From the NCBI RefSeq assembly GCF_028502605.1, contig NC_079236.1:1426001-1490000 (forward strand): a stretch of 64,000 nucleotides of DNA. Direction: 5' to 3'. Below the pieces are notes generated by a model. The model did no database searches. It was not told the DNA's origin and was given only the letters and a program-made list of their open reading frames with translations. A program made the position numbers and the translations under genes. Below, one piece after another: positions 10,680-21,025 of this stretch; the stretch's first letter is position 1, and each line of letters begins with the position of its first letter. Origin of the DNA: Trichoderma breve. Its lineage: Eukaryota > Ascomycota > Sordariomycetes > Hypocreales > Hypocreaceae.

Positions 10680-11502
10680 ATGGCCAGCCAGCCTAGTATC
10701 AAATTGTACACCGACTCGACTCCCAACGGCATCAAGATCAGCATGGCATTAGAGGAGCTCGGTGTCCCATACGAATTCGAGCATATCGACATCACCACAA
10801 ATCGACAGAAAGAGCCCTGGTTTCTTGAAATCAATCCCAACGGCCGCATCCCAGCCATCGTCGACACGCTCAGTAATGGCCAGCAAGTCAGGGTCTTTGA
10901 AGGAGGAAGCATCCTCCAATATCTAACCGAGCGATACGACCCAGAACACAAACTCTCATTCCCAAAAGGCACCAGAGACTACTGGGAGTGTAACAACTGG
11001 CTCTTCTTTCAGCATGGAGGCAGGTTCCGCCCGTCTGTGGGTGTTGGTGTTCTTGAAACCTAACGACTAAACGTTTTCAAATCTAGGAATTGGCCCAATG
11101 CATGGCCAAGCAGCACATTTCTACCGCTACGCGCCCACCAAGATCCAATATGGCATTGACCGGTACATTAACGAGACACGACGTCTCTACCGCGTGATTG
11201 ATGCCGAGCTTGCCAAGTCGAAATCTGGTTTCCTGGTGGCAAACCACATCTCCATCGCAGACATCGCTGTTCTCTCTTGGGTAATTTACGCGGAATTCGT
11301 CAGCTTGGACATGAGCGAGTTTCCGTTTCTCCAGAAATGGGAAAGAATGATGTCTGCCAGACCGGGAATTAATAAAGGCTTTCATGTGCCTAAGCCTTTG
11401 ATGTTCAAGATCAAGGAAGGCGACCCTGAAGTTTTTGCACAGTTCACAAACGAAAGGAAAGATTGGATTTTAAAGGGAATGGAGGAAGCCAAGAAACGAT
11501 AG
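10680..11502 (+). CDS. Glutathione S-transferase, Ure2-like, with a GC-AG intron
   Basis: Exons 10680-11019 and 11087-11502 give 251 residues. The thioredoxin-fold half has LYTDSTPNGIKISMALEELG, INPNGRIPAIVD and FEGGSILQYL. The helical half starts near residue 90 and includes FFQHGGIGPMHGQAAHFYRY across the splice join. That join is restored only if the 67-bp intron starts with GC (GAG/GCAGGT, donor at 11020) and ends at TAG 11086. In-frame GT donors further along (11041, 11047) would add about seven or more odd residues and leave introns of only 40-46 bp. The protein is likely a cytosolic detoxification or peroxidase enzyme with unknown substrate. Start ATG 10680 opens directly into the fold. 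Confidence 0.85.
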
Positions 11503-11957
11503 AGTTTAGTAAAATATCAAATTGGAATACTCCCCTCGCGGTCGCAAGGACTGTCAGCCCTGTGTACATGGTCCTTAAAACAAACCTTCCATTATTTTAA
11601 TCACACCTTAACCATGAGATCAACTATAATAGCTATGTATTCCCACCCTGCTCTCAGATTTTTCGAAATTCCCACCACCAGAAATAGATGCAATAAGGGG
11701 GAAAAAAAACTCGTATGGCACCATATGAAATCCATTCCTGCGTCCATGCAGTCCCAGGGGAGGCTGCTGGTTTCTCATGATTCATCCCAATGCGAAAATA
11801 AATGTCCTTGTTTCCCAAATGCCATTGTCAAATGAAAACATATCATTAAATCTTGGAAATGCATTGAAACTCGGTTTCCGAAAAAGGCAGAATGATCATA
11901 TATCTGCTCATCCATTTAAACCCAAACTCCAGAATCGTTGCAGTCAAGAGGCCCGAA
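11503..11957. other. Convergent 3' region
   Basis: About 450 AT-rich bases between the GST and rec8 3' ends. Nothing beyond presumed transcript ends was recognised. Confidence 0.5.
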
Positions 11958-14240
11958 TCAAGCAAGCTCATCCTCAGATTCCATTTCCACGTCGTCCATT
12001 TCACCACCGAGGGCGGCATTGATTCCGATTCGAATAGTTCCAAAAGGCTCCATGGCTGCCGCACCCTCTTGGTAAACTGATATGATTCTCTTTGTCGCCA
12101 GAGACAGTACGTGGAGGAAAGCCTGGGCGGCAACGGCTTTAGAATGGGTGCCAGTCTCAGCCAGCTCCTCAAACTTGATCCACCGACGACCTTTCGGATC
12201 CCGATCATGGATGACGCCCGTCTTTGCCGCCTGTTCCGTGACATATTCCATGAAATTTTGGCTATTTACATCAAGACCTTGAGTTGAAACCTGAGTGTTG
12301 TCTTGATCAAAGTCAAGGGGACCAACTGGTCCACCCAGCTCGAAAGATGAATCGTGAGAACCGAAATCGTCCATTCCAAAGAGCGGCTCGGCAGGGTCAC
12401 TATGGCGGTCAATCGCGCCCAGTGCGCTTCCACGATTGAACAATGGGCTTGGAGTGACTTTCGATTTCTGCGCGCTTCCTCGAACAGATGAGCCTGGGAC
12501 AGCAGAGCCAGGTCTGCTCCATGGCATCATAGATGAAGAGTGACGATCTTCCATTGGTGGCACCGCATCCATTCCAATCTCAGGAATAGAGTGATCATCG
12601 AACATGATGTATGCGTCATCGTGAGCGTCGCGGTTTTCGCCTCGCCCAAGCTCAACTTCTTCATCCACTCGCTGCTTTATGTTTCGCTCGTCAGCGCTTT
12701 GCTCCTCCTCAAATGCTTCATCCGACTTTCGGCGTCGACCTCTCTTTTTGGGCTCGAACTGCTCGATTTCATCTGGCTCTCGACCCTGAAGGTGAGCCTT
12801 CAACGAGATGCCAACAAAATCAGCCGCCAAGGGGTGAATTAAGCCTGCTGCGTTCTGGTATGCTCCAACATGAGCAATGCCATAGTCATAGAGAAGCGCC
12901 ATTGCAGTCTTTTTCGCCTGGCCTTTGGTAGTTGTCGATTTCTGCTGCTGTCCGAGAACAGAGGCCATGTTTGCAGCATAGTTTGGTTCCCATTCCTTGA
13001 TGACTTGCCTATGAAGCGTGATTCTTGCGTCAATCATCGTATCCGGATTTGTTCGACGGGATCTGGCCATCCTAGTAGATGCTTGGCCAGGCTCTGCCGT
13101 TGCTGTTTCGGCTACTTGTTGCTGAGCCTCTTCCGCTTGTTGGTTCGATTCGACTGTTGGAATCACCTCTCTACCTGGTAGTTGCTCTTCTCCAAAGTCG
13201 AGCAGGTTGTCTTCTTCGCCCATGATGATACCTCGCGCCTCTTTGGATATACGTTGTAAACCAAGACCAACTACGGGGCTTGCTTGAACTTGAACAGGAA
13301 GAGGTGGTAGCTCTGGCTCTTGGTCAAGGATGCTGATGAAGTTGCCTTCTGCGTCGAAATCGAAACCGATTCCCGAAATAGATGGGAATTCATCATCACC
13401 AAAGGGCTGAAATTCATCCATGCTGCCTGTGTGGTGAATTGATCTACTAAACAAAGGGCTGAGATTGCCAAAATCCGAAGGAAGGCGGCAGCTTGCGGCA
13501 GACTGCGAAGAGGGTGGCAGTTGCAAGTTGATCAGGGCAGAAGGGTGGCGTGGCGAAGAACTGCCTTGGCTAACAGTGCCGAGCGGTGTCATCTGGGAGT
13601 ACTTGCTCGCCGAACCCTGGCTTGGGAGTAAGACTAGATCTCTATCCCATCGAAGGAGGTCAAGGTTGGGAAGTGCAGTCAATGGGTCGAAGCTGGGGTC
13701 ATCTTCCAACACAATATTCTGACGCCTTGATAGAGCAAGTTAGCAATAATATCACCAATGGGAGTGCATGATTCTGCCAGCTTACTTTGTCTTTCCAGCC
13801 CGTGGATCAGTCTCACTTGTCCGAATGATGCGGAAAAAAGTCACCATATCAGACTGCGTCTTTTCGGCATCTGTGAGAACATAGGAGCACTGCTGAGCGA
13901 AAACACGCGACACTCCATAGAGCAAGTTTCCCTGAAGGCGGAGCGCCAGGGGAGCGCCAGGGTCCAATATCGTTTCACACGCCTTGGGGACGTTGACCTC
14001 TTGGATGGCCTTCTTGGTCAGCCTCTTCTGGTTATTTTTGCCAACAGTGGCCACCAGCCTGGATAATTATGACGATGGTTAGCGGAAGGCAGCTCGCAGA
14101 TGGGCAGTTGAATTGCATACCAAATGGTAGCAACACCATACTGGGTGCTATTCAGAACTACGCATGAAATGTCAGTAAGCTGTAAATTGCAGCACTTGGA
14201 TGAGGACCTTTCGCGACTTACTCTCATGACTGTAAAACAT
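11958..14240 (-). CDS. rec8: Meiotic cohesin kleisin subunit Rec8
   Basis: Four exons in transcript order, 14240-14222, 14157-14121, 14058-13786 and 13725-11958, give 698 residues. The first two exons are only 19 and 37 nt. The spliced N-terminus (MFYSHEILNSTQYGVATIWL, then KKAIQEVNVPKACETI and LALRLQGNLLYGVSRVFAQQ) is the Rad21/Rec8 domain that binds the Smc3 head. The MFYSHE and VATIWLVATVG wording fits Rec8 better than mitotic Rad21. The long middle is hydrophilic, with charged and Pro/Ser-rich stretches, as expected for the separase-cleavable kleisin linker. The C-terminus (about 625-675) contains the winged-helix block AAQAFLHVLSLATKRIISVYQ that binds Smc1. It should act in sister-chromatid cohesion during meiosis. 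No specific separase site is claimed. Confidence 0.87.
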
Positions 14241-14880
14241 GGTTAAATAGGGGGGCCGCCGAGCTGCGACGGCAAAGAAGAGAAAACTCGCAAGAGAAAC
14301 CCGAAGAAAAGATGCCACTTCCAGAACAAATAAAGGAGATGAAATGCAATAAACTGAAGAAGACGATGCTAATGATGAAGGAGATGTCGATGCATCTGCT
14401 TGGATCCTGACTTCAGCCCCCTTGTCGATCCCCGTTGAAGTGATTTGCCGTGATGATGAATCTGTTGGAACAAACGGTAGAAGTTGCATGAAAAGGTTGG
14501 AAGAAAGACGCGGCTGCTTCAGCGCGTCAAAACGTGACGTGATGATCAAGGCACGGAGAAGGAACAACGTTGTCCGCTTTCCTTCCTGCTGCCAGTTGTC
14601 CAACAGCTGCTGCACTACTAAGTACTTCATCTCAATCACTCCGCCAGCTGACAGTTCTAAAAGGAGCACAAGTAATAGATATTTATTACCTGATATAACT
14701 ATATTGATACTTTATAAAACGACCTCCTAAACAGGAGAAGAGATGCCAGTCTTGTTTCTTATCTCATGATAATCATCAGCATGGCGGCTGGTATCATCAC
14801 CAAAGAAAGGGTATATTCCAAGATAGATCCCACCATTGTTGTAAACCACGGCATAGATTGCCTTCTCCGTCTCTCAGAGA
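14241..14880. other. Rec8 upstream region
   Basis: About 640 bp containing the rec8 promoter and the 3' end of the F-box-like gene on the same strand. Long open frames here on the minus strand are extensions of the rec8 start region and lack a domain. Confidence 0.45.
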
Positions 14881-16286
14881 TCACTCTGTCTCGGGCATCA
14901 CTCCGTCTCTCATCTTCGGATCAAGAGCACTCTCCCATCCCACCTGAAAAGAATCCCAAAGCAGCATTACATGGCGCCAGGGATCAGGTTGCAAGTCATC
15001 GTCCATGGAGTGGCTTATATCAGGCCAGCGATCCGTGTCCCAAAAGCCGGCAGACCAAACATCCAGCATGCTCTCTGCATTGACCAGAAGATCCCACGAT
15101 TCAGGATCCGACATGTCCATGTCCGGTCTGTTGACGGGAGTTTCCAAGCGACTCCAGGCGGTGTACGCTCCCTCGTCTCCGTAACTCCCAAAGGAACTGT
15201 ACTGGTCAAACGGCATTCCCGTCTTTCGCGTCCAGTTATCCCTGAGCCCTCGAGAAAGGATCATTCCAAACCCGTGTGCTGGGTTTTGTCTGGCCTTCTC
15301 CTTTATCTTGTTAATGAAGAAATAATATCCTCCTTCCACTTGACTCCCAAAACCGTATCGCGCCTGAACGTCAATACATATGCCCTCGTGCATGCATTCT
15401 ATGCCTTGGGAGAGGACATAGGGCATCAGCCTCTCGTTAAGAAGGCCGTCGTATTCTGCAGACAATATTAGCCAAATCATTCCATAATAACACAAAGATG
15501 TTGATATATATGTGCATATATCGAAGGCAGGGTTAAAGACTTACCTAGTTCACGCAGCTGCCGACGAAACCACCCCTGCAAGGTAACAACCTGACACAGT
15601 TCCCAAGGAGCCATAAATCCATCCACAAGACTGCGCTGCAATTTCGAAATCTTATCCACGCAGGCATCGACCTTGTGCTGAATGATTTGGTTGCTCTCGC
15701 TGACTTGAACATCTAGGAATAAATCCTTGCAAAAGATGGACAAGATGTGGAACATGTACATCGACTGTCGAATCCTTCTCATCTCGTCAACTGACACTGG
15801 CCGCTGCTTAACAGAGTCCCGCAAGGGGTGAAATAAACGTCCCAGGCCGACAGTGCAGTCTTTCACAAATGCGGCTGATAGCTGAGACATCTTGGCCCCC
15901 AAGTAAGAGATCCTGCCGGCATCTCGAAGGTTGATTGGGATAGATGAGTATCCAGGGCCAGAATGTTGCAAGATAAAGGCCTGGTCCCGTATCCCTCGGA
16001 GACTGGCCACTTCAGAGTCGATTTGATCCATGGACAACTCGGTAAAGCAAGGCAATTTCACACCCAGCTTCTCGACCTGGTGTGCGACAATGGCATGAAG
16101 AAAGAGGTCTTCGCCAAGCTCATTCTTGAGAATGGATATAATGATACCCGCTGGGTGGTTGTTAAAGATGTTGTAAAAACTCCTATTGGAGAGGATAAAG
16201 TCGTTTAAGGTGGCCATGTTTGGCAAGTGTTCCATAATGGAAAGAATCATCTCCGACGGGAGGTCGCCAATGCTCAAGTTCGCCAT
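14881..16286 (-). CDS. F-box-like domain protein, function unknown
   Basis: Exons 16286-15545 and 15455-14881 join in phase to 438 residues. The first about 50 residues (LSIGDLPSEMILSIMEHLPN, then DFILSNRSFYNIF) have the Leu-Pro and hydrophobic spacing of an F-box, the Skp1-binding element of SCF ubiquitin ligases. The rest resembles hypothetical fungal F-box-type proteins and has no LRR, WD40 or Kelch repeats that I can see. The C-terminal exon is rich in Trp, Asp and aromatic residues. An upstream in-frame ATG at 16337 exists, but the one at 16286 sits next to the domain and avoids reading through the repeat region, so it is preferred. Substrate recognition is unknown. The 40-bp tandem repeat upstream may lie in its promoter. 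Confidence 0.7.
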
Positions 16287-16320
16287 GGTCTCGGATTTAG
16301 AAGTCGAGTGTGGATATATG

Positions 16321-16421
16321 TGAATAGGAATAGGCAATTATAAAGCCCAGTGCGGATATGTGAATAGCAATAGGCAATTATAAAGCCCAGTGCGGATATG
16401 TGAATAGCAATAGGCAGTTAT
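16321..16421. repeat. 40-bp tandem repeat, about 2.5 copies
   Basis: Copies start at 16321, 16361 and 16401. Copies 1 and 2 differ at a single base, and copy 3 covers only half a unit before diverging. Each full unit contains TATAAAGCCCAG. The array lies 35-135 bp upstream of the F-box gene start, so it is inside or next to its promoter. A smaller two-copy repeat follows at about 16424-16470 (ATCAGGAGAGATG plus TGGTTGCA). Confidence 0.9.
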
Positions 16422-16470
16422 AGATCAGGAGAGATGCGTGGTTGCAAATCAGGAGAGATGATGGTTGCAG

Positions 16471-17923
16471 GATATGTTCGGAACAGTGGTTATTGAGCTA
16501 CGACTTGGAAAAGAAGAAAAGGGGGGAGGAAAACAAAACAAAACAAACTGCTGGGGGGCAACAGATATATATGCAATTTCAAGGCTGAAACCCAATATAT
16601 TCCACAGATAAGCATTTGAAGCTAAATCCAGAGTATCGAGCAACGATATCAGCCTTAGCACATCTCCTGGACGTATATGTACGCCTCTTTGACGAAGGTA
16701 TATGGTCTAACTTTGAGGTAAGTACTTGGTGGCTACGAGAAGATTCCTGAAATCCACCTCGGTGATAAGTCTCCTTTTACAGAGAAGAGGAGATACAAAC
16801 ACCGCCCGAACCACACTGACTCACACATTACCAGAGCCCACCAAGACGCAAAACATATCGAAGCCTCAGTGTAAAAGGGGGGATCAACCAAAATTCCATT
16901 TGCAGTTTGTGACGCTACTATCTAACGGCGGCCCGAACGCTCAGCACCGCCGTACATGGAACGAGATCACTTGATTCTCTAGTTCTAAAGCCATATTTCC
17001 CTAAAAACCTGATACTTCTTTTCTTTCCCCCCATCTCTGCCTCCTCGCCAACCCAAGGCGAGTTCAAAGCTGCAACCCAAGACGAGTTCAAAGCTGCAGC
17101 CCAAGGCGAGTCAAAGCTGCAAAAACAAACAGTTCCCCCGGACACGCTCCAAAAGTTTCCCTTGATATTCCATCCACCACTACCCGCGCCCGTAGTTGCT
17201 CGCCCTTGCAAAAACCAAATCACAAAGAGCCATTCCTAAATGCAAAGCCCATTCACTCGAAGGGGCATCCAATGGATGAATGCACGATGATAAGAGAAAC
17301 ACCAACACAGAAAAACTTAACCGACTAGGGCTTGAACTTCTGCTATTGCTGTTTGTGGGGGGAGATAACGAAACCTAGAAAGAGGACAAAAACATAAAAA
17401 AACAAAACGATGAATAGCCGGCCTCCTTTGTACTCCCTGTTCCTTTCTACATGATTTTTGGGTTAGCTGCCGCCGTTCTTTTCGATACGTGCGGAGCATA
17501 CATGACTTCTCTATTCCATCGTTACGACTTGGGGGGCAAAAAGATGACAATTAAAATGGGATCGATGGGGAAGCGGGGAATGTTGTAAATATGGAAACTG
17601 TAGCCACTCGAATAAAAAAAGGAATATGGTGTAGTGTAAAAGCTTCATGAAAAGGGGTATTGGATTACTGTAGTGTCATAGGGTCTATATACACATGAAG
17701 TGGTCATGGGGATCGTGTTGTTGCTCTGCTGTGATGTGTTGAACTGGGGGGAAAGGGGGGCGGGGTGTGTGCGCCTGCGCGCGTGTCCTGCGGCAGGAAA
17801 GTATAACGGGGTACTCTCGATTCAGAATCAACGGCTGTTGCGATGCAGTTGTTCCTTTTGTTGTTGTTTGAGACTCATGGTCCCGGGACAGGACGCTCAA
17901 GATTAAAGAGCGGGATTTCGACC
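16471..17923. other. Gene-free stretch with a small three-copy repeat
   Basis: This 1.45 kb interval lies between the F-box promoter repeats and the Kap95 stop, and no gene is supported. At 17051-17121 a 24-bp unit (starting ACCCAAGGCGAGTTC) occurs three times, the last copy one base shorter. Homopolymer-rich sequence near 17000-17400 also fits non-coding DNA or an extended 3' UTR of Kap95. Confidence 0.55.
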
Positions 17924-20900
17924 TCAAGACTGAGCAATGACGCCTTGTGTGCCACCCAACTGACGCTTGACTTGCTCACGAGCCCAGCGGGCGGTCTCTA
18001 TCGTGCGCGGCTGGAAGTCGCGGTTGGTCTTGGTCTCCTTAATCATAGCCGTCAACCAGCCCTGGCGGAAAGCATCAACAAGCTCGCCATTGGGATAGGC
18101 GTCAGCCAAGTCACTAAAGATGGTGTTAGCATATTCGTTCTATTGCGTAGATATCATTTGGGTCCTTACCCGATGACTCCCATAGCCGCCCTCATAAGTG
18201 ACTCGCTGCGGTTGGCATCAGTGCTAATGAGGTTGAGAAGCTGGAAGATGGCGGGAACATATTGCTGAAGGACTTGCGCTGCAGAAAACTTGTCAGTATT
18301 ACCATCACGGTAGGGCAGATATGTGAGATCAGACGTACTCTTTCCGCTGGACTTCATGGCACCGATAATGCCTCCCCACGCATCCATGATACCTTCTCGC
18401 AGAGAGATGACATAGTAGTACATCTCATCGGGACCCTCCGGGGTCGCTGTGACTGTGGATGCTTGCTCCAAAACTTGAGCAACGACTGAGAGGTACGTCT
18501 CGAAGTGGCCTCCGATGGCGCCGGCAATATCACCAAAGCACTGCAGAATAGCGGGCTTGAACTGGTTGGCAAGAGTGGTACTCTGTGAGACAGCAAGTTA
18601 GTCATGTCAGGCCCCAAGTTGTCTGTCGCTAGCGATGAAAATCAAAGGAAAAGCTCACCCTTAGGTTGTTGAGGAGATAGTTCATGAAGTTATCGCAGAA
18701 AGGCTGGCTGCGCTCGCCCATGGATCGCGTAATGTCGCTGACGAGGCCAATAGCCATCGAGCAGAGACTAGGCTCGTCTTGGTTTCCAAGAGCATTGTAC
18801 AGGAAGGGGACAAAGGCCTCCATGTATTTGATGAAGTCTTCCTCCATGGTAGTTGACAGGGCGCTGATGGTGGCGAAGATGGCCTCGGGCACGCTAGACT
18901 TTCCTCCGATGGTGCTGAGGATCTGAAGGAGGACCTGCATGATGCGATCACCTTGAGGGGTAATCTCCTTGTCAAGGCGCGAGATGATGGCTTGCAGAAC
19001 AGTGCACAGGCTGTTTTGCATCTCTTCCAGAGTCAGCTTGTCCTCGACGCTAACGACCTGAGTCTGGAGAGGAATGGTCTCCTCGAGACGCTTGATGATG
19101 ACATCAGACAGGGATGCGATGGCCGGCAGGCTCTCAGAGGCAGAGTTCTGAACAAAGACATTGAGGACTTCGTAGGCGGCGGTTCGCACGGATGTCTCGG
19201 TATCCTGGCGAGCAGTGACGTCCAGCAAGGAGCTGACGGCCTGGTTAAAGTGAGGAGTAATGGGGTTAGAAGAAGCACCAAAATCGCCGGCGAAGCGTTC
19301 GGCGAGGTTCATCAGGGCCCAGCAGCAAGATGGGGCCATCTTGGCGTTGCTAATAAGGCCCTTGAAGAGGGACGCAATCAGCGTGGGAAGATGCTGTTGA
19401 GCATCAATAGCCTCTGAGCACGCCTCGGTGACGCGGCCCAAGGCATAGGCGGTGGAGTCCTTGACCTGGAGAGAGGAGTCGTCCATCATGGTGATCAGGA
19501 CAGGCAGAGCCTGCTTGACAATGGGCTCCAGAACCTTCTCATCGGGGCCCTCCATAATGGCGCCAAATGCAGAAACGGCAGCGTCTCGGTTGTGCCAGTC
19601 ATCAGATCTCAGGTTCGACTCGACAAAGGACAAAACGGGAGCGATGATGGTGGCGTTGACAGCCTGGGAGTAGAGCTGCAGACACTGGTAGGCAGCCCTG
19701 GACAAGTTATACTCGTCATCCGTAGCATCCTCATCCTGCTTGGTCAGGAGAGTCAGCAAGACGGGCACAACCTCGTTGGCGGCAACGCGCGCAAAGTTGT
19801 AGAAGGAGCGCATCTGGTCCGAGCTCTCGACCTGTGAGTTGTCGTCTTCGATGGAAATTTCCTCTTCGCAGACGGTGCTCCAGAATTCGACGGCCAGCTT
19901 GGCGACGTCCTCATCCTCGGATTTCATCCCGAGAATGGTCAGACCAAAGAGGGCCTTCTCCATGTAGAAGCGCATGTTCTCGTAGTAGAGACCCATGATG
20001 CGGTTCAGGCAGCCGAAAGCGCCCTGCTGGATTCTCGAGTCATCGGCCTGGGTGGCCTCGCAAACGACTTGCATGATGTAGTTTCGCTCGCCCTCATGCT
20101 TGAAGTTGTTGGCAACAAACTCGAGCGAATCGCCCAGCGCCGTGATGGCGGCGAGTCGGACCTCGACGTTGGCCTCCTCCTTGCGAGCGCCCTGGACGAC
20201 AGCGGTCAGGATGGCGTTGGAGTGGGTTACGAGAGCGAGTCGCAGCTCGGAGTCTTGGCTTTCGCAGATGTAGCCAATGGTGGTGAGTGAAGCCTGCTTC
20301 TGGTGATCGGCGCCCTCGCTCACGTTCTTGACAAGGAAAGGCAGCAGATCGGGCCATTGGTTGCGGGGCAGCTCGATGGCGGCGATGGAGGAGATGACTT
20401 GGGCGGCAGCATTGCCAGCACGGGTGTTGCTTGAGGACAGGGTCTGCAGTGTCAGCTGCTTCACCCGGTTCTTGGTCTCATCGTCCGTTCCCTGAAGCCA
20501 TTTTGTCTGCAGCTCCTGTTGCCTGGCGAAGTCTCTGGCTGTGAAGGCGTTCTTGAGGGCAATACCGGCAGCGGCTCGGATGGAGCTCTCTGCTTGTTCG
20601 TTTGCGAGTTCTTGAACGAGTGTAGCGAGATACAGCGGCTATACGAGGGCGAGGAAGAGAAAATTTGTCAGTGTCTGCGATCGGATCTTTTGTTGATTCA
20701 AGGGAGGCGGGCAAAAACGTACGAAGTTACTCTCCGCTGCCTGGGTGAGTTGTTGTTCGGCGGCGTTTCGCAGGTTCGCATCTGTGATTATTTACCTCTG
20801 GTTAGCTGAGGATGCTCTGTAGCTCGGCTTCCCGAAGTCGCCTTCTTCTTCATTCCGCCCCCAAGTCGGGCTTCCTGGAGAGCAAAGGGCCATCACAAGC

Positions 20901-21025
20901 AAACAAAAGTGCCCCTCTTGAGGGGTGCGCAGGGAGGGTTCCTGCGGTAGAGTTTTTCCCTCCACTAGGTACTAACCTGCAGACAGCGAGTTGGCGAGCA
21001 CCGTATTAATCTCTGAGCTCGACAT
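17924..21025 (-). CDS. KAP95: Importin subunit beta-1 (karyopherin Kap95)
   Basis: Six exons in transcript order, 21025-20977, 20781-20723, 20638-18659, 18582-18339, 18278-18170 and 18113-17924, give 876 residues, the usual size for importin beta. The protein carries classical NLS cargo, with importin alpha, through the nuclear pore and releases it on RanGTP. The N-terminus (ADANLRNAAEQQLTQAAESNF, then LYLATLVQELANE) is the importin-beta N-terminal (IBN) region. The rest is a chain of HEAT repeats with recognisable blocks such as DDSSLQVKDSTAYALGRV and SCCWALMNLAE. An acidic loop is seen in the second quarter. The C-terminal exons carry ILQCFGDIAGAIGGHFE and the final VIAQS. All five introns have canonical GT-AG ends and phases that close. 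Confidence 0.95.

Noticed and set aside
16918..17223. Minus-strand frame with eight-residue repeats over the 24-bp array
   Set aside because: One repeat is a base short, the rest lacks coding character and no gene structure surrounds it.
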